DNA of 64,000 nt from Elusimicrobiota bacterium (lineage in GTDB: Bacteria; Elusimicrobiota; Elusimicrobia; JACQPE01). Every line of letters begins with the position of its first letter. The first letter of the stretch is position 1. Under the pieces are notes generated by a model that was given only the letters and a program-made list of their open reading frames with translations, made no database searches and was not told the origin of the DNA. The position numbers and the translations under genes were made by a program. The stretch is taken from NCBI GenBank assembly GCA_016180815.1, contig JACPAN010000007.1, positions 1-64,000 on the forward strand, given 5' to 3'. Positions 27,400 to 36,114 of the stretch are shown here, one piece after another.

Positions 27400-28740
27400 T
27401 TATTTGACCTCTTGGGCAACGTTTTTTAACGCCTTAATAATCCTTCTAAGCAGTTCGTCTTGAGACTTGCCAACGGAATGCCGAATCTTGGCCCGGGCAA
27501 AAGCATTGCCTGGATTCTTTTCTTCCTTCTTGTAACCTTCGTACAGGCCAAAAAATTCATCGCCAAGGCTTTTGGCGGCCTTTTCGTAAATATCGGCCTT
27601 TGTCGGATCATCCAGCCGGTCAATCTCGGCTCGTATGGCGACATAATCTTCCCGAATCTGCTCGAAGGGACGTTTAATCCCTAAAAGCCCGGATCGCGTA
27701 GCTATGGGAGCGCCCAAACTGCCATCTTTTTGCACCGAAAAATCAAAGCCAAGATAGCCGACCACTAATGGCCTAGGGAAGGTTTCCGAAAGGGTCACGC
27801 TGCGATGAGAACCCTGAAGTACCTTAAGCGCTCCTCCGGGAAGAGTCTTTTCCAGGCCCTCGTTAAGCTTTTGCCGCATCGTTTCGTAACCTTTGGCCGC
27901 GTCGGTGCTAGCTTCCGGAATGGCAACCGTTTTCTCGGCCCCACCTTTAGCTTCAGCGCCGCTGGTTCTGGTGTTAGTCATGGACACAACCACGCGGCCA
28001 GTAAGGTAGACTCGGTTAATAACTCGAAGGTAAATTTCATGGCCAGCAATCTCCTGAATCTGTTGGAGCATTTCGCGGTTCTTTTCCTGCTTCGCCCATC
28101 CCAAAACCTTATCCTGGAGTTCAGCCAGGGAAACGCCATAAGTATAGGCATCGGCAATGGTGACCGCGCCTGCAGCTGAATCAGTACGCATGAAGGAAAG
28201 TCCGATGGGAACGCCCTGGACGGGCAGCGCCAGCTTGGCCCCAACTCCTTTTTTGACCTCAAAAGCATAGCTGGGGAAGGCGGCTCGAGGCGCCAAACAC
28301 CAATCCGTTTTCTCTATATCTAAAGTCGACCCCAAACTATCCCCCCGTGGCTTGCAGGCATCGGATTTTCGGGCCCTAGCTGTCTCCGGGAATTGCCAAT
28401 GATGAGGGGTATTGGGCAATTTGTCAACGCCATATGATTCCTCATAAAAGCCGCCATAATCCAAGCCATGAAGACGGGCCAAATGTTGATCAAGCGGCAA
28501 AAATCCCTCCTCTTTGTACTGCTGGGTTTGCTTTTGAATAGGGGTTTCAACTAAAAAGATGTCCCCTGGTTGTAAATCCTCGGTCAACGGATAAACGGGG
28601 ATAACCTGGCTCGCCCGAATCAACATGGACCAGTCCTTGGCCACGGTCTGCATTTGCTTCTCCATGGAGGCGCAGCCGGTAAACGTCAAAAGGGCAACCA
28701 ACGAGACCAACGCTTCGGTGGTAAAGCGACCCTTATTCAT
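27400..28740 (-). CDS. Lipoprotein of unknown function
   Basis: 446 residues with a lipobox (LLTFTGC, Cys at about 23) and no Asp at +2, consistent with outer-membrane sorting. The mature part has a segment near 55-75 with DLQPGDIFLVETP, often seen where a protein is followed by papain-like or SH3-like folds, and helical C-terminal sequence rich in Lys/Glu. No catalytic triad is evident. It opens a minus-strand series (lipoprotein, 51-residue protein, glycine-rich membrane protein, patatin) and shares its upstream region with the divergent SGNH hydrolase. Confidence 0.65.
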   Translation of the reverse strand: MNKGRFTTEALVSLVALLTFTGCASMEKQMQTVAKDWSMLIRASQVIPVYPLTEDLQPGDIFLVETPIQKQTQQYKEEGFLPLDQHLARLHGLDYGGFYEESYGVDKLPNTPHHWQFPETARARKSDACKPRGDSLGSTLDIEKTDWCLAPRAAFPSYAFEVKKGVGAKLALPVQGVPIGLSFMRTDSAAGAVTIADAYTYGVSLAELQDKVLGWAKQEKNREMLQQIQEIAGHEIYLRVINRVYLTGRVVVSMTNTRTSGAEAKGGAEKTVAIPEASTDAAKGYETMRQKLNEGLEKTLPGGALKVLQGSHRSVTLSETFPRPLVVGYLGFDFSVQKDGSLGAPIATRSGLLGIKRPFEQIREDYVAIRAEIDRLDDPTKADIYEKAAKSLGDEFFGLYEGYKKEEKNPGNAFARAKIRHSVGKSQDELLRRIIKALKNVAQEVK

Positions 28741-28853
28741 ACGCCTTTCAAAAGCATAACTTGCAAAATCAAATGCCGCCAGTGGTTTTCTAAATATTCG
28801 CTTAATTTATAGGATGCTGGACAAACCATATTCAAGCTTAAGCGTGTTTATTT

Positions 28854-28876
28854 GGAAAATCCAAGCAGGATTTTCC
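28854..28876 (+). promoter_or_regulatory. 9-bp-stem hairpin directly before SGNH-hydrolase start
   Basis: A perfect inverted repeat GGAAAATCC-AAGCA-GGATTTTCC ends 13 nt before the ATG at 28890, next to the G-rich ribosome-binding region. In RNA it would form a 9-bp stem with a 5-nt loop and could limit ribosome access; as DNA it could be an operator. Confidence 0.5.
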
Positions 28877-28889
28877 TGTGGGGGAAAAA

Positions 28890-30698
28890 ATGAAAACCGC
28901 CGAGAGTTTCGTCACGCCGCTTAAATACATCGCCTTGGCAACGGCAATGTATTTCCTTCAGGGCTCAAGCTGCCATCGAACGTTCCGTGGAAGCACAGCG
29001 TCGCCATCAGGACCGATCTTAAGCGATTCAAAACTGCTAATTGACCAAAGAGAGGGGCTGACTCGCGTCAATATCAAGGAGCAAAACGCCGATACGAAAG
29101 ACATGATTTTTGAGCCCGATTATCTATTGAGGGGCCCTGACGGTTCGCGGTTTTGGGGTTTCATTATTACTATCGAAAACGCCGGGATGCCTTTGTTTCA
29201 AGGAAAAATCGAAAGATCAGACGGCTCCTGGCCTATCGCTCTCATCGCACCAACGACTATTTACACCCAAAATTATGATCCGCGCAGCAGCATTTCGAGG
29301 GAATTGGCATTCATTCTCAATAACGAAATACGGGCCAAACAAGAACTCTACAACGAACCGCCGGCAGCCATTGTGTGGCTTCAGCCATCTCACGTAAGAT
29401 TTCCAATTCCATCCACAGATACTGCCCGCCATCGCCTAGGCCTTCTGATCCCCGATGAGATTGTTCCGGCTTATCCTGCAACAGCAACAGTCAAAATATT
29501 CACCAAACCGAACTCACCAGCTGTTTTCCAGCTGACAAAACAAGGAGTTGTGGATATATTGGCCATAGGCGAGTCTGTTGGCTGGGGTCAGGGACTCAAT
29601 GAACGGAATAAGTTTCAAGCAATCGTGGCCCAAGCCATGGCCTCGGAGCTTGGCAGAGGCGCGCGTCTTTACCGATTTGCCCAATCCGGAGCCACGGTCG
29701 AAGACCCCGAGGGTCCTCCGGCCCCATGCACTCGAACCATCTTGGACAAGGAAATACCCGGAGAAATGGGCGATGACTATACCGACAACAAGGAACATCG
29801 CGGGACCCGTCTAGTTTGCCAGGCTGAGAGTTTCAAAGAGCACCCTTACGACCAAAAGTTGGACCTTATTTTAGTCAACGGTTGCCTCAATGACGTCTCC
29901 ATCGAAAATCTGTTGTGTTTTTTCGCTTTCCCTAACTTTAAAGACAATTGCGCAGGCTCGGCCATCAACTTTTTTCCCCTCGATAATCCCCTCGATAGCT
30001 TCAGAGACGTGGTGGATGATAAATGCGGTTTTAGGGTCAAGGGTTTGTTGAACGTTTTAAAGCGAAGCTTTCCTGATACGCCTATTGTATTGATGGGTTA
30101 TTATGCGTTCAAACCGGAATTCTTTGGCGGCTGGGAAAGGTTAAAGGCGCCATTCCCGGGATTGGGTCATAACTCTCCCGATGAACAAACGAGAACCAGA
30201 ATCGAACAGCGCGCCGATTTATGGGAAACAAATACCAAGAGAGCCTTGGCTGGAGCGGTCCAGGAAGCCAATGGCCCGGACCCGCGGCAAAGAAACATTA
30301 TTTTTGCGCCTGTTCGGCTGGATGGATTTCCACAACCGACTCTATGGGAATTGACGGACGGTCCTCTTCCATGGAATGATCCCACTCCCATTGATCCTAT
30401 GGCTGACAACAGGCGCCCAATCTGCCGTATTTTAAAAAGAGCCAACGATCCCATATGTCTTTGGGCTTCCTTCGGCCATCCGAATCCCCAAGGCCATATC
30501 GCCTATGCCAAAGCTGCTGTTGATGCCTTGCAAAGTCTGGGAAAGCTTCCCCGAGGATCAGCGGATCCCGCCAAATGCATACCCGAGGCCAATCAGCCTA
30601 ATCAAACCATGGGAATTTGCGGCGATATGGATGACGCTTACGATCCCAACTGTCTTTTGGCTAGATTTGAGGACCCGTCATGGAATTGCCCTCGATAA
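28890..30698 (+). CDS. SGNH/GDSL-type hydrolase, probable lipoprotein or secreted esterase
   Basis: About 602 residues. The N-terminus has a hydrophobic stretch ending in FLQGSSC, which could be a lipobox-type Cys. The SGNH blocks are in order: block I as VDILAIGESVGWGQG (Ser nucleophile), block III as VNGCLNDVS (the Gly/Asn positions), and block V as GHPNPQGHIAYA with the catalytic His. About 200 residues precede block I and form a beta-rich domain of unknown type. The C-terminus is Cys-rich (CGDMDDAYDPNC). A GTG at 28878 is a second possible start, but the ATG is better spaced from the GGGG ribosome site. It may remove acyl groups from carbohydrate. Confidence 0.7.
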   Translation: MKTAESFVTPLKYIALATAMYFLQGSSCHRTFRGSTASPSGPILSDSKLLIDQREGLTRVNIKEQNADTKDMIFEPDYLLRGPDGSRFWGFIITIENAGMPLFQGKIERSDGSWPIALIAPTTIYTQNYDPRSSISRELAFILNNEIRAKQELYNEPPAAIVWLQPSHVRFPIPSTDTARHRLGLLIPDEIVPAYPATATVKIFTKPNSPAVFQLTKQGVVDILAIGESVGWGQGLNERNKFQAIVAQAMASELGRGARLYRFAQSGATVEDPEGPPAPCTRTILDKEIPGEMGDDYTDNKEHRGTRLVCQAESFKEHPYDQKLDLILVNGCLNDVSIENLLCFFAFPNFKDNCAGSAINFFPLDNPLDSFRDVVDDKCGFRVKGLLNVLKRSFPDTPIVLMGYYAFKPEFFGGWERLKAPFPGLGHNSPDEQTRTRIEQRADLWETNTKRALAGAVQEANGPDPRQRNIIFAPVRLDGFPQPTLWELTDGPLPWNDPTPIDPMADNRRPICRILKRANDPICLWASFGHPNPQGHIAYAKAAVDALQSLGKLPRGSADPAKCIPEANQPNQTMGICGDMDDAYDPNCLLARFEDPSWNCPR

Positions 30699-30866
30699 AA
30701 TAGCCGAAAGATTCGCATAAATAGAGCCATCAGTCTGTGCGTTTTTTCGGCTGTTGTTTTAATCGGCTCATTTTTCAATCTTGAGGCAGGGGAATACAAG
30801 GTCTTTTTTGGCAACCTGCATAGTACAGCCTTCCAGGTTCCCATGAAATCCAACGTTAGCTGTTAA
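30699..30866 (+). pseudogene. Fragment resembling the start of a secreted PHP/DUF3604-like protein
   Basis: In the frame directly after the SGNH-hydrolase stop, 55 codons encode a signal-like segment (INRAISLCVFSAVVLIGSFF) followed by EAGEYKVFFGNLHSTAFQVP and then a stop. 'YKV-FGNLHSHT' is how the mature part of DUF3604/PHP-domain phosphoesterases begins. Here the second His of the metal site is missing and the ORF ends at once. There is no ATG, GTG or TTG at the expected position. Most likely a decayed gene remnant. Confidence 0.35.
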
Positions 30867-30987
30867 AAATGGATGAGGAACAGCGCAGACTCTACGAAGT
30901 GATCCATAAATAGCCCGGGTGTCCCAATGCGGAAGTCAGGGGATAAGCGCCAGCATGACGCCGAACATCTTACGGATTGCGATCCGG

Positions 30988-31061
30988 AGGGATTGCGTCA
31001 AAATTACGACTTTATGACTAATTTGCATCAAAAAACTATCGGTCGGTTTGACGCAATCCCT
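30988..31061. repeat. Inverted repeat, 15-bp arms, spanning the SagB-type gene's 3' end
   Basis: Perfect arms AGGGATTGCGTCAAA at 30988-31002 and its reverse complement at 31047-31061; the second arm is inside the last codons of the oxidoreductase gene. The 44-bp spacer is AT-rich. On the minus-strand transcript the arms can pair downstream of the stop, so it may be a terminator without a T-run, or a recombination scar next to the pseudogene fragment. Confidence 0.6.
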
Positions 31062-32067
31062 GGCTCTTTCGTCCAATGACCACCAAGCTGATAAATGCTT
31101 CATTAACGCCGTCCACGTCCAACAAACGCTCAGCCAAAGCGTGGCGCACGGAGTACGTGGTGCAGGCGCCAAGGCCCAAGCCAGCAGCCGCTTGATAAAA
31201 GGCCTGCGAAAGATGGCCGAATTCCCCAAAAATCGCCCTTAAACCGAAGTCGTGCCTGTATTTCCAGCTTGTGCGCTCAAAAACAGAGGTCACCATGAGC
31301 ACAGCGGCACAATTTTTCATCCAATTCTGACGGCAGGCGGATTCCCAAACTTGATTGTAAAACCGTCCCGGCCGCAAAAACTCAAGAGCATGTTTGTCGA
31401 CGTTGTAATGATAGACGCCGGGCTTTAGACCGCGGACATTGAAAACAACCGGATAAACCTCAAGGGGATGGCGGTACCCCGCGGAATAATACCCCTTGAC
31501 CAAAAGCTTCCCAAAAATCCCCCCATCAATTATCGAGCGTTTGCCGCAAGCTACATACAAAAGCTCGTTTAATTGCTCAAGAGCCAGAGGCTTTTTCGCA
31601 AAATGCCTGGTATTGATAATTTTCATGGCAACCCGACTGTCCGGAGCGAGCTTTGCCAGTTTGGGAAGGACGATTTGAGCCGCCTGGGGGTAGGATTTCA
31701 AAACTGGTGGCATCGGATCAGGAGCAATAATCCGGCGCGCATAGCGCATCCGCTCGGACTTGGACACAGGATTAAGGTGGGCGTTTTGGGTGCTAAAGAA
31801 AAAATGCCTGGCGGCCGCACCCCATTTCCAGCGGCCGAACTCCACTTGAGTTTTGTTTAACTTGCGGCGAAGGAACCCTAGGCCGGCTAAAGAACGCAAA
31901 GCGCGTCGAGCGCTAGGGCTGGGGTTCCCGCTTCCGGTACTTTGAAGCAATTCGATAGTCTTAGGAGCGACAACAGCCCGTTTTTTAGAAAGATAATCTT
32001 CGCAAATGAGCGAATCGTTTTCCCAATAAAGAACCAAAGACGGCGAACGCTTCAAACCGTTTTTCAT
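31036..32067 (-). CDS. SagB/ThcOx-family FMN-dependent oxidoreductase (nitroreductase fold)
   Basis: 343 residues. The N-terminal 100 residues form a winged-helix-like 'RiPP recognition'-type region typical of SagB proteins (ELLQSTGSGNPSPSARRALR). The nitroreductase domain follows with MKIINTRHFAKKPLALEQLN (FMN phosphate loop, R/H variant), YSAGYRHPLEVYPVVFNVRG, GVYHYN and GLGLGACTTY. SagB enzymes oxidise azoline rings in thiazole/oxazole peptides; others in the family have unrelated redox roles. No YcaO cyclodehydratase is in the window. It follows the MFS gene by one base, so the pair is one transcript with the short peptide gene upstream. Confidence 0.8.
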   Translation of the reverse strand: MKNGLKRSPSLVLYWENDSLICEDYLSKKRAVVAPKTIELLQSTGSGNPSPSARRALRSLAGLGFLRRKLNKTQVEFGRWKWGAAARHFFFSTQNAHLNPVSKSERMRYARRIIAPDPMPPVLKSYPQAAQIVLPKLAKLAPDSRVAMKIINTRHFAKKPLALEQLNELLYVACGKRSIIDGGIFGKLLVKGYYSAGYRHPLEVYPVVFNVRGLKPGVYHYNVDKHALEFLRPGRFYNQVWESACRQNWMKNCAAVLMVTSVFERTSWKYRHDFGLRAIFGEFGHLSQAFYQAAAGLGLGACTTYSVRHALAERLLDVDGVNEAFISLVVIGRKSQGLRQTDR

Positions 32068-32068
32068 G

Positions 32069-33313
32069 TCAGGCGGCAGCGTTGGTTCGCGCCGGCGGTG
32101 TGATCGATAGAATTGGTTTGCGGCTACTCGTTAAAAACGCGACGACATAAATCAGACATAGAACCACGAGTCCAGTGCCGCCGAATAGGGTCCAGTAAGC
32201 AGGAAGATTGCCCGCCTGTGCCGCCCAACCCAGGGCCACCCCGCCTCCTGCGCTGCCCAAGGCGCTGCCGGCGGCCACAGTGGAGCCAAATAGGCCGAAG
32301 GCGAACCCAGCGCGCTCACGGCCTAATAACTGCGCGACGAGCGCGGATTGCGAAGGCACGACTAATGCCTCACCCATGGTGGATACCAAAGTCAGCATGG
32401 CTAGAGCGGCCATGCCTTGCGCGGGCCCATAGAAGCCTAGAGCAGCAAAGGAAGCGACAAAAATAAGGCTGCCGGCAAAATAAAAGCCAAGCATAACACT
32501 GCGGGAGCTGTGGGTAATCCAACGGCCGACCAACGGAGTGAGCAACACGATCAGAACACTTTGACCGGTGTAGTAATAGGACGTTCCCTGAACAAAACGA
32601 AAGTGATCGGCGAAATGTTTCGCGATTCCGATTTCCGTCCATTTAAAAATCGCACTGAAGGTGAAAACGAAAGCCAAGAAGGCGACGCCGAATGCGCCAA
32701 GCCGGGAAGTCCCAGCGCCGGGTCCCGCGACTGCAGCGGCCTGCTTAATCGTCGAATCGGATGGTATGAAGCGCCACACGATCGCGCACCCGATTGAGTA
32801 GACCGCGACCATAGCCAAAAGCGCGCCGGCGTAATTTTGTTGGGATACGAATGGAAGTGAGATGACCGGACCCAGGGCATAGCCGATATTTTCAATTGAG
32901 TGCACGCTCGCAAAATTTTTGGCGTACGTTTTTTCTTCGGATAAATTGGCGACGCAGGAGCGGAAAGTAACGTTTAAAACGCTCACGCCCAGGCCGGAAA
33001 TGATAGCTCCCACATAAAGCGTTATCGGATTTCCCAAGTCATTGATGAACGCCAGTGTCCCCGCCGCCAAAGCGGCCAGGGAATAAAAGAACATGGGTTT
33101 TATCCCCGTCGCTCCGACAACGGCGCCGCCCAAGAGACCTCCAACAATAGGCACCAGGAGCCGCAAGGCGATCACGCTGCCCGCAACCGCCTCGGAATAA
33201 CCCAGGCCAACCGTCAAATGCAGCAACAAAAAGGGATTGCCGGCGGCATAAGCCGCGGCCTGAAGCAGGCGGACCAAGTAAACGGCCCGCAGGGGACTCA
33301 GTACGTTATTCAT
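32069..33313 (-). CDS. Major facilitator superfamily transporter
   Basis: 414 residues with twelve hydrophobic segments. The first loop has GLGYSEAVAGSVIALRLLVPIVGGLLGGAVV, shortened here to the recognisable MFS 'G-x-L-x-D/G' turn, and helix 5 has GLGVSVLNVTFRS. It most resembles drug or metabolite exporters of the MDR type. The ATG at 33313 has no Shine-Dalgarno sequence: a GC-rich hairpin and an AT stretch sit directly upstream. Co-transcribed with the SagB-type oxidoreductase; it could export that enzyme's product. Confidence 0.85.
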   Translation of the reverse strand: MNNVLSPLRAVYLVRLLQAAAYAAGNPFLLLHLTVGLGYSEAVAGSVIALRLLVPIVGGLLGGAVVGATGIKPMFFYSLAALAAGTLAFINDLGNPITLYVGAIISGLGVSVLNVTFRSCVANLSEEKTYAKNFASVHSIENIGYALGPVISLPFVSQQNYAGALLAMVAVYSIGCAIVWRFIPSDSTIKQAAAVAGPGAGTSRLGAFGVAFLAFVFTFSAIFKWTEIGIAKHFADHFRFVQGTSYYYTGQSVLIVLLTPLVGRWITHSSRSVMLGFYFAGSLIFVASFAALGFYGPAQGMAALAMLTLVSTMGEALVVPSQSALVAQLLGRERAGFAFGLFGSTVAAGSALGSAGGGVALGWAAQAGNLPAYWTLFGGTGLVVLCLIYVVAFLTSSRKPILSITPPARTNAAA

Positions 33314-33324
33314 AAATAAAATCT

Positions 33325-33342
33325 GCGCCCATTGAAGGGCGC
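33325..33342 (-). terminator. Hairpin with T-rich tail between peptide gene and MFS gene
   Basis: On the minus strand GCGCCC-TTCAAT-GGGCGC is followed by AGATTTTATTT and then the MFS ATG. The 6-bp GC stem with a T-rich tail fits a partial intrinsic terminator. In this position it would let the upstream peptide gene be expressed more strongly than the transporter and oxidoreductase. Confidence 0.5.
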
Positions 33343-33351
33343 TGGGCTTTA

Positions 33352-33462
33352 TCAGCCAAGTATCGTGTTCATGCGCTCAACTTTAACCGGCAGCCGCCTA
33401 ATAGCGTACTTTGATCGGGCTGCTGATTTGGCGCTCTTTGATTTCTTCAACGATTTCTTCAT
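33352..33462 (-). CDS. Short basic peptide (36 residues), candidate precursor peptide
   Basis: ATG at 33462 has a strong ribosome site (GAGGAGGGTT, 5 nt spacing). The product is MKKSLKKSKSAKSAARSKYA then IRRLPVKVERMNTILG: very Lys/Ser-rich at the N-terminus and hydrophobic-ended. An ATG four codons upstream (33474) is also in frame. The gene precedes an MFS transporter and SagB-type oxidoreductase. A different frame over the same bases also reads well (HEEGYEEIVEEIKERQISSP) but has no in-frame start unless a 7-A run near 33505 is shifted. So coding frame is uncertain. Confidence 0.4.
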   Translation of the reverse strand: MKKSLKKSKSAKSAARSKYAIRRLPVKVERMNTILG

Positions 33463-33480
33463 AACCCTCCTCATGTGTCG

Positions 33481-33509
33481 GAAACGCTAAAAAGCGTTTC
33501 GCTTTTTTT
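33481..33509 (+). terminator. Stem-loop plus T-run, oriented for rightward transcription
   Basis: GAAACGC-TAAAAA-GCGTTTC is followed by GC and seven T on the plus strand. This has the form of an intrinsic terminator, yet the adjacent genes are on the minus strand; it would stop antisense transcription into the NTPase gene. On the minus strand the same stem lies after the NTPase stop without a T-run. Confidence 0.45.
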
Positions 33510-33525
33510 GGCGATCCTTTTGACT

Positions 33526-35886
33526 TTAAACGCAGACATTAAGGGCTTTTTGGCCGCCTTGCCGCGGTTTCTTTTTCCCTTCAACATTCCGGCCTCCTTT
33601 TTTGACTGATTTGATCTTGTCGAGCCATCGCTTAAGCTCGGAAAATTGATTGCATAGAGCCTCTCCTGCACCATTTTCGGAGGACCAGCCCGCAACAACT
33701 CGCTCAAAAGCCGCGATGCGGTCTTTCCCGGGCGTCCCCGCTGCGCTGTCTGGAACCAAAAACGGAGAGGGCCCTTTTGTCTTGAGGAAGTTGGCCAGCG
33801 TAAAGGCGTAAAGCAGGCGCAAGAATTTAAAATCCCTATCCTGCGAAGCCAAGATATCGAGCAGCCAGTCGCATACCCGCTCCCAATTCGGCGTGGCCTC
33901 TGGTGCATAACTGTTAAAGTCAAGCCGGCTGGCCTCTTCACGCTTAAAAAACTGGAAATAGGTAAGGTTAAAGTCCAATGCTTTCGGGTTGTCGCGAAGG
34001 CGTTGGACATAAATCTCAAGCGCCTTTTCCTCCCCTCTATAGCCCAGGGCCATGGCCGCGGCCAACAATACCAGTTCGCGCCTACCCTTGGCTTCCTCGA
34101 AAGCGTTCCATAGAAGCTCGCGGACCTCGGGCAAGTCCACAAAGGCCAATGAATGAAGAGTCTGCGTGATAGAAGTCTCCAAAGATGGGTCCTCGCTTTG
34201 AAGGCATTCACTCCATATCGTGCGGTAAAGAACGCGACTGACCTCGAAATAGCGCCTTTTCTCTTCATCCGGAAGACGCCCCAGAGCCTGAAAAAGATAG
34301 CGGCTCACATTGTTGTAGCGCCAGGGGACGAGCACCGTTTCTCTTGCGATTTTATAGTCGCCGTTGGCCATGACGCGCAAAATGTATTTCGCCGCAAAAA
34401 GATGGTCATAAGGCTCGGCCACCATGATCCAACCGCCCTGCTCATCGTGCTCGATAAAAGGAAGCTGAAGAAGAAACATGAATATTTCCGTGTGTTTTTC
34501 TGCTAAATAAGGAGCGCAGTTTTGGATTATTTCATGCGCGTCTTTAACCGGCAAAGCGCGCCAAAGCCCCATTTGGCAGCGCTTGAACACCTCCCAGGAA
34601 AGGCGCATCAAAATCGAAGAAACTATGTCCGTCATCCAAGAAGCGTTGGCCTTAGCCGCGGCATGGCCCATGAGATATGAGCTCATAAAATCAAGGAATT
34701 CGTATTCGCTTTGCGGGATGCGCCCTTCTTTGGCCATGACAAAATTAGCCATGGCCAGCACTGCCAACGGCGTGATTCTCCGAACGCGCGTTTTTTCCAC
34801 GATTTGCTCGGCTGGAAGCCGGGATAGACGCGATTGGGCCTCATGAAGGATAAAGTCTTTGGACTTACCGCTCGCCTGAATGATCCGGCGAAGAAAGGCC
34901 CGGTAGGCGGCGATGTCCCAGGCCGGGATTTCGCTCTGCCAGAAGGGACCGCGGGTCAGTTCATCGATCGTTCCCCTTTTCTTGAACGTCTCAAGAAAGG
35001 CGGGCGTCATGGTCAAAACCACGAAATTTTTGCGGGCCAACTGCCAAAAGAGCCGGACCCCGGGGTTAAAAAAATCCAGGCAGCCGGGGTTTTCATGGAC
35101 GCCGTCAATAAAAAGCGTCAAGCGCCCTTGCTTAAGCAATGCCTCAAGCCGCTCGCCCATGGCCCGCTCAACGCCCGGTTGGCCGGCCCAAAACGGGGCG
35201 CTGCCGGACCAATCAAATTTCAAAGACTTTGCATTAAGGTAAAGGGCCTCCTTATTCCAAAGCCCGAGTTCGTTCCAACGGGATAAGAGACGGTAAAGAA
35301 CCGCTGTTTTCCCGGCACTCGCATCGCCCATCAATAGCGCAACGCCCTGGTGCTCCGTTTTGATCAGGTGCTCAAGCCGGGAGACGACGCTGAATGGTTT
35401 TTTGGCGCTTTTATCCTGAAAATCGACCCAAAAATCATCCAAGTCAAGGGATGCGAAGACCCCCAAATCCCGCAAAAAAGCGCTTTTAAGATGAGAGAGT
35501 TGGTTTTCAAGAAGCCTTTCGGGCAACGGGCGAGACTCCCCATCAGCGCTCGCGACGCGCTCAAGCGCCTCGGCGAAAAGCTGCAGCACCGGGCCACGGC
35601 TGCTCTTAAGCTGGGCTAGGAAGAGGCCAATGCCTCCCAAGTCCGGATAATACACCCGCAATTTGGCCTGTTTCTTTTGAGCCACGATTTTCACGCCGCC
35701 GACGCTGCGCGCGATTTGATTCATGTGAAATACGCGCTGATATAAGCGCTGCCAATTGGACCGGGTGTTTAAAGGACCGAAGATAGCCTTCAACTCGTCG
35801 CCGTCAAAAACAGCGCTATGAGGCAGGCGAGAAATAAAACGAGATTTCTTGGTGGGCTTAGTGGACGCCAAAGATAAAGAGTGCAT
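33526..35886 (-). CDS. STAND/NACHT-like NTPase with helical C-terminal repeats
   Basis: 786 residues from ATG 35886 (the frame extends to a TTG at 35952, but this region is intergenic-like). Residues 1-175 are an effector or adaptor domain I cannot name. The P-loop GDASAGKT is at 187-194 and the Walker B region LTLFIDGVHEN has Asp261, spacing typical of NACHT NTPases. From about 370 on, the sequence is helical with weak repeats (VLLAAAMALGYRGEEKALEI). No nuclease or TIR motif is visible. NACHT proteins of this layout often serve in phage defence; here the gene sits at the left side of a plasmid-like island. The C-terminus is Lys/Gly-rich. The function is inferred. Confidence 0.6.
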   Translation of the reverse strand: MHSLSLASTKPTKKSRFISRLPHSAVFDGDELKAIFGPLNTRSNWQRLYQRVFHMNQIARSVGGVKIVAQKKQAKLRVYYPDLGGIGLFLAQLKSSRGPVLQLFAEALERVASADGESRPLPERLLENQLSHLKSAFLRDLGVFASLDLDDFWVDFQDKSAKKPFSVVSRLEHLIKTEHQGVALLMGDASAGKTAVLYRLLSRWNELGLWNKEALYLNAKSLKFDWSGSAPFWAGQPGVERAMGERLEALLKQGRLTLFIDGVHENPGCLDFFNPGVRLFWQLARKNFVVLTMTPAFLETFKKRGTIDELTRGPFWQSEIPAWDIAAYRAFLRRIIQASGKSKDFILHEAQSRLSRLPAEQIVEKTRVRRITPLAVLAMANFVMAKEGRIPQSEYEFLDFMSSYLMGHAAAKANASWMTDIVSSILMRLSWEVFKRCQMGLWRALPVKDAHEIIQNCAPYLAEKHTEIFMFLLQLPFIEHDEQGGWIMVAEPYDHLFAAKYILRVMANGDYKIARETVLVPWRYNNVSRYLFQALGRLPDEEKRRYFEVSRVLYRTIWSECLQSEDPSLETSITQTLHSLAFVDLPEVRELLWNAFEEAKGRRELVLLAAAMALGYRGEEKALEIYVQRLRDNPKALDFNLTYFQFFKREEASRLDFNSYAPEATPNWERVCDWLLDILASQDRDFKFLRLLYAFTLANFLKTKGPSPFLVPDSAAGTPGKDRIAAFERVVAGWSSENGAGEALCNQFSELKRWLDKIKSVKKGGRNVEGKKKPRQGGQKALNVCV

Positions 35887-36030
35887 AATTGCCTGTCCGG
35901 CAACCAAGCCCGCCCGCGCAGGCGCGCACTCTCCCTGGCCCGCTCCCGGCAAAGCCGGAAGCTTTCCCTGAAGCCAGACCCACTTATTCTAACACAGCAA
36001 AGTCGAAATCCAGCCCTGCTATAAATTTTG

Positions 36031-36114
36031 TTTACGGTTGTTTACGATTGTTTACGATTAGTGCACTTTTATCATCGGTGCCCCTACGATTTATTTTGTT
36101 TACGAATGTTTACG
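36031..36114. repeat. Hexamer TTTACG repeated at exact 10-bp spacing (three plus two copies)
   Basis: TTTACG starts at 36031, 36041 and 36051, and again at 36099 and 36109. The copies lie on the same face of the helix. They occupy the 292-bp gap upstream of the NTPase gene, which contains no other gene. Similar 10-bp-phased ACG hexamers are present at 46.2-46.6 kb and near 52.0 kb. Candidate binding array for a regulator or iterons. Confidence 0.75.

Noticed and set aside
31036-33462. Full thiazole/oxazole-peptide cluster
   Set aside because: No YcaO cyclodehydratase, E1-like partner or protease in the surrounding region; only a candidate peptide, exporter and SagB-type enzyme.
33471-34268. 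265-codon minus-strand ORF overlapping the NTPase gene in another frame
   Set aside because: Reads as low-complexity Arg/Trp-rich sequence, while the NTPase frame has P-loop and Walker B. Its last codons (MSAFKVKRIAKK) might join the frame HEEGYEEIVEEIKERQ by a shift at a 7-A run, but this could not be decided.
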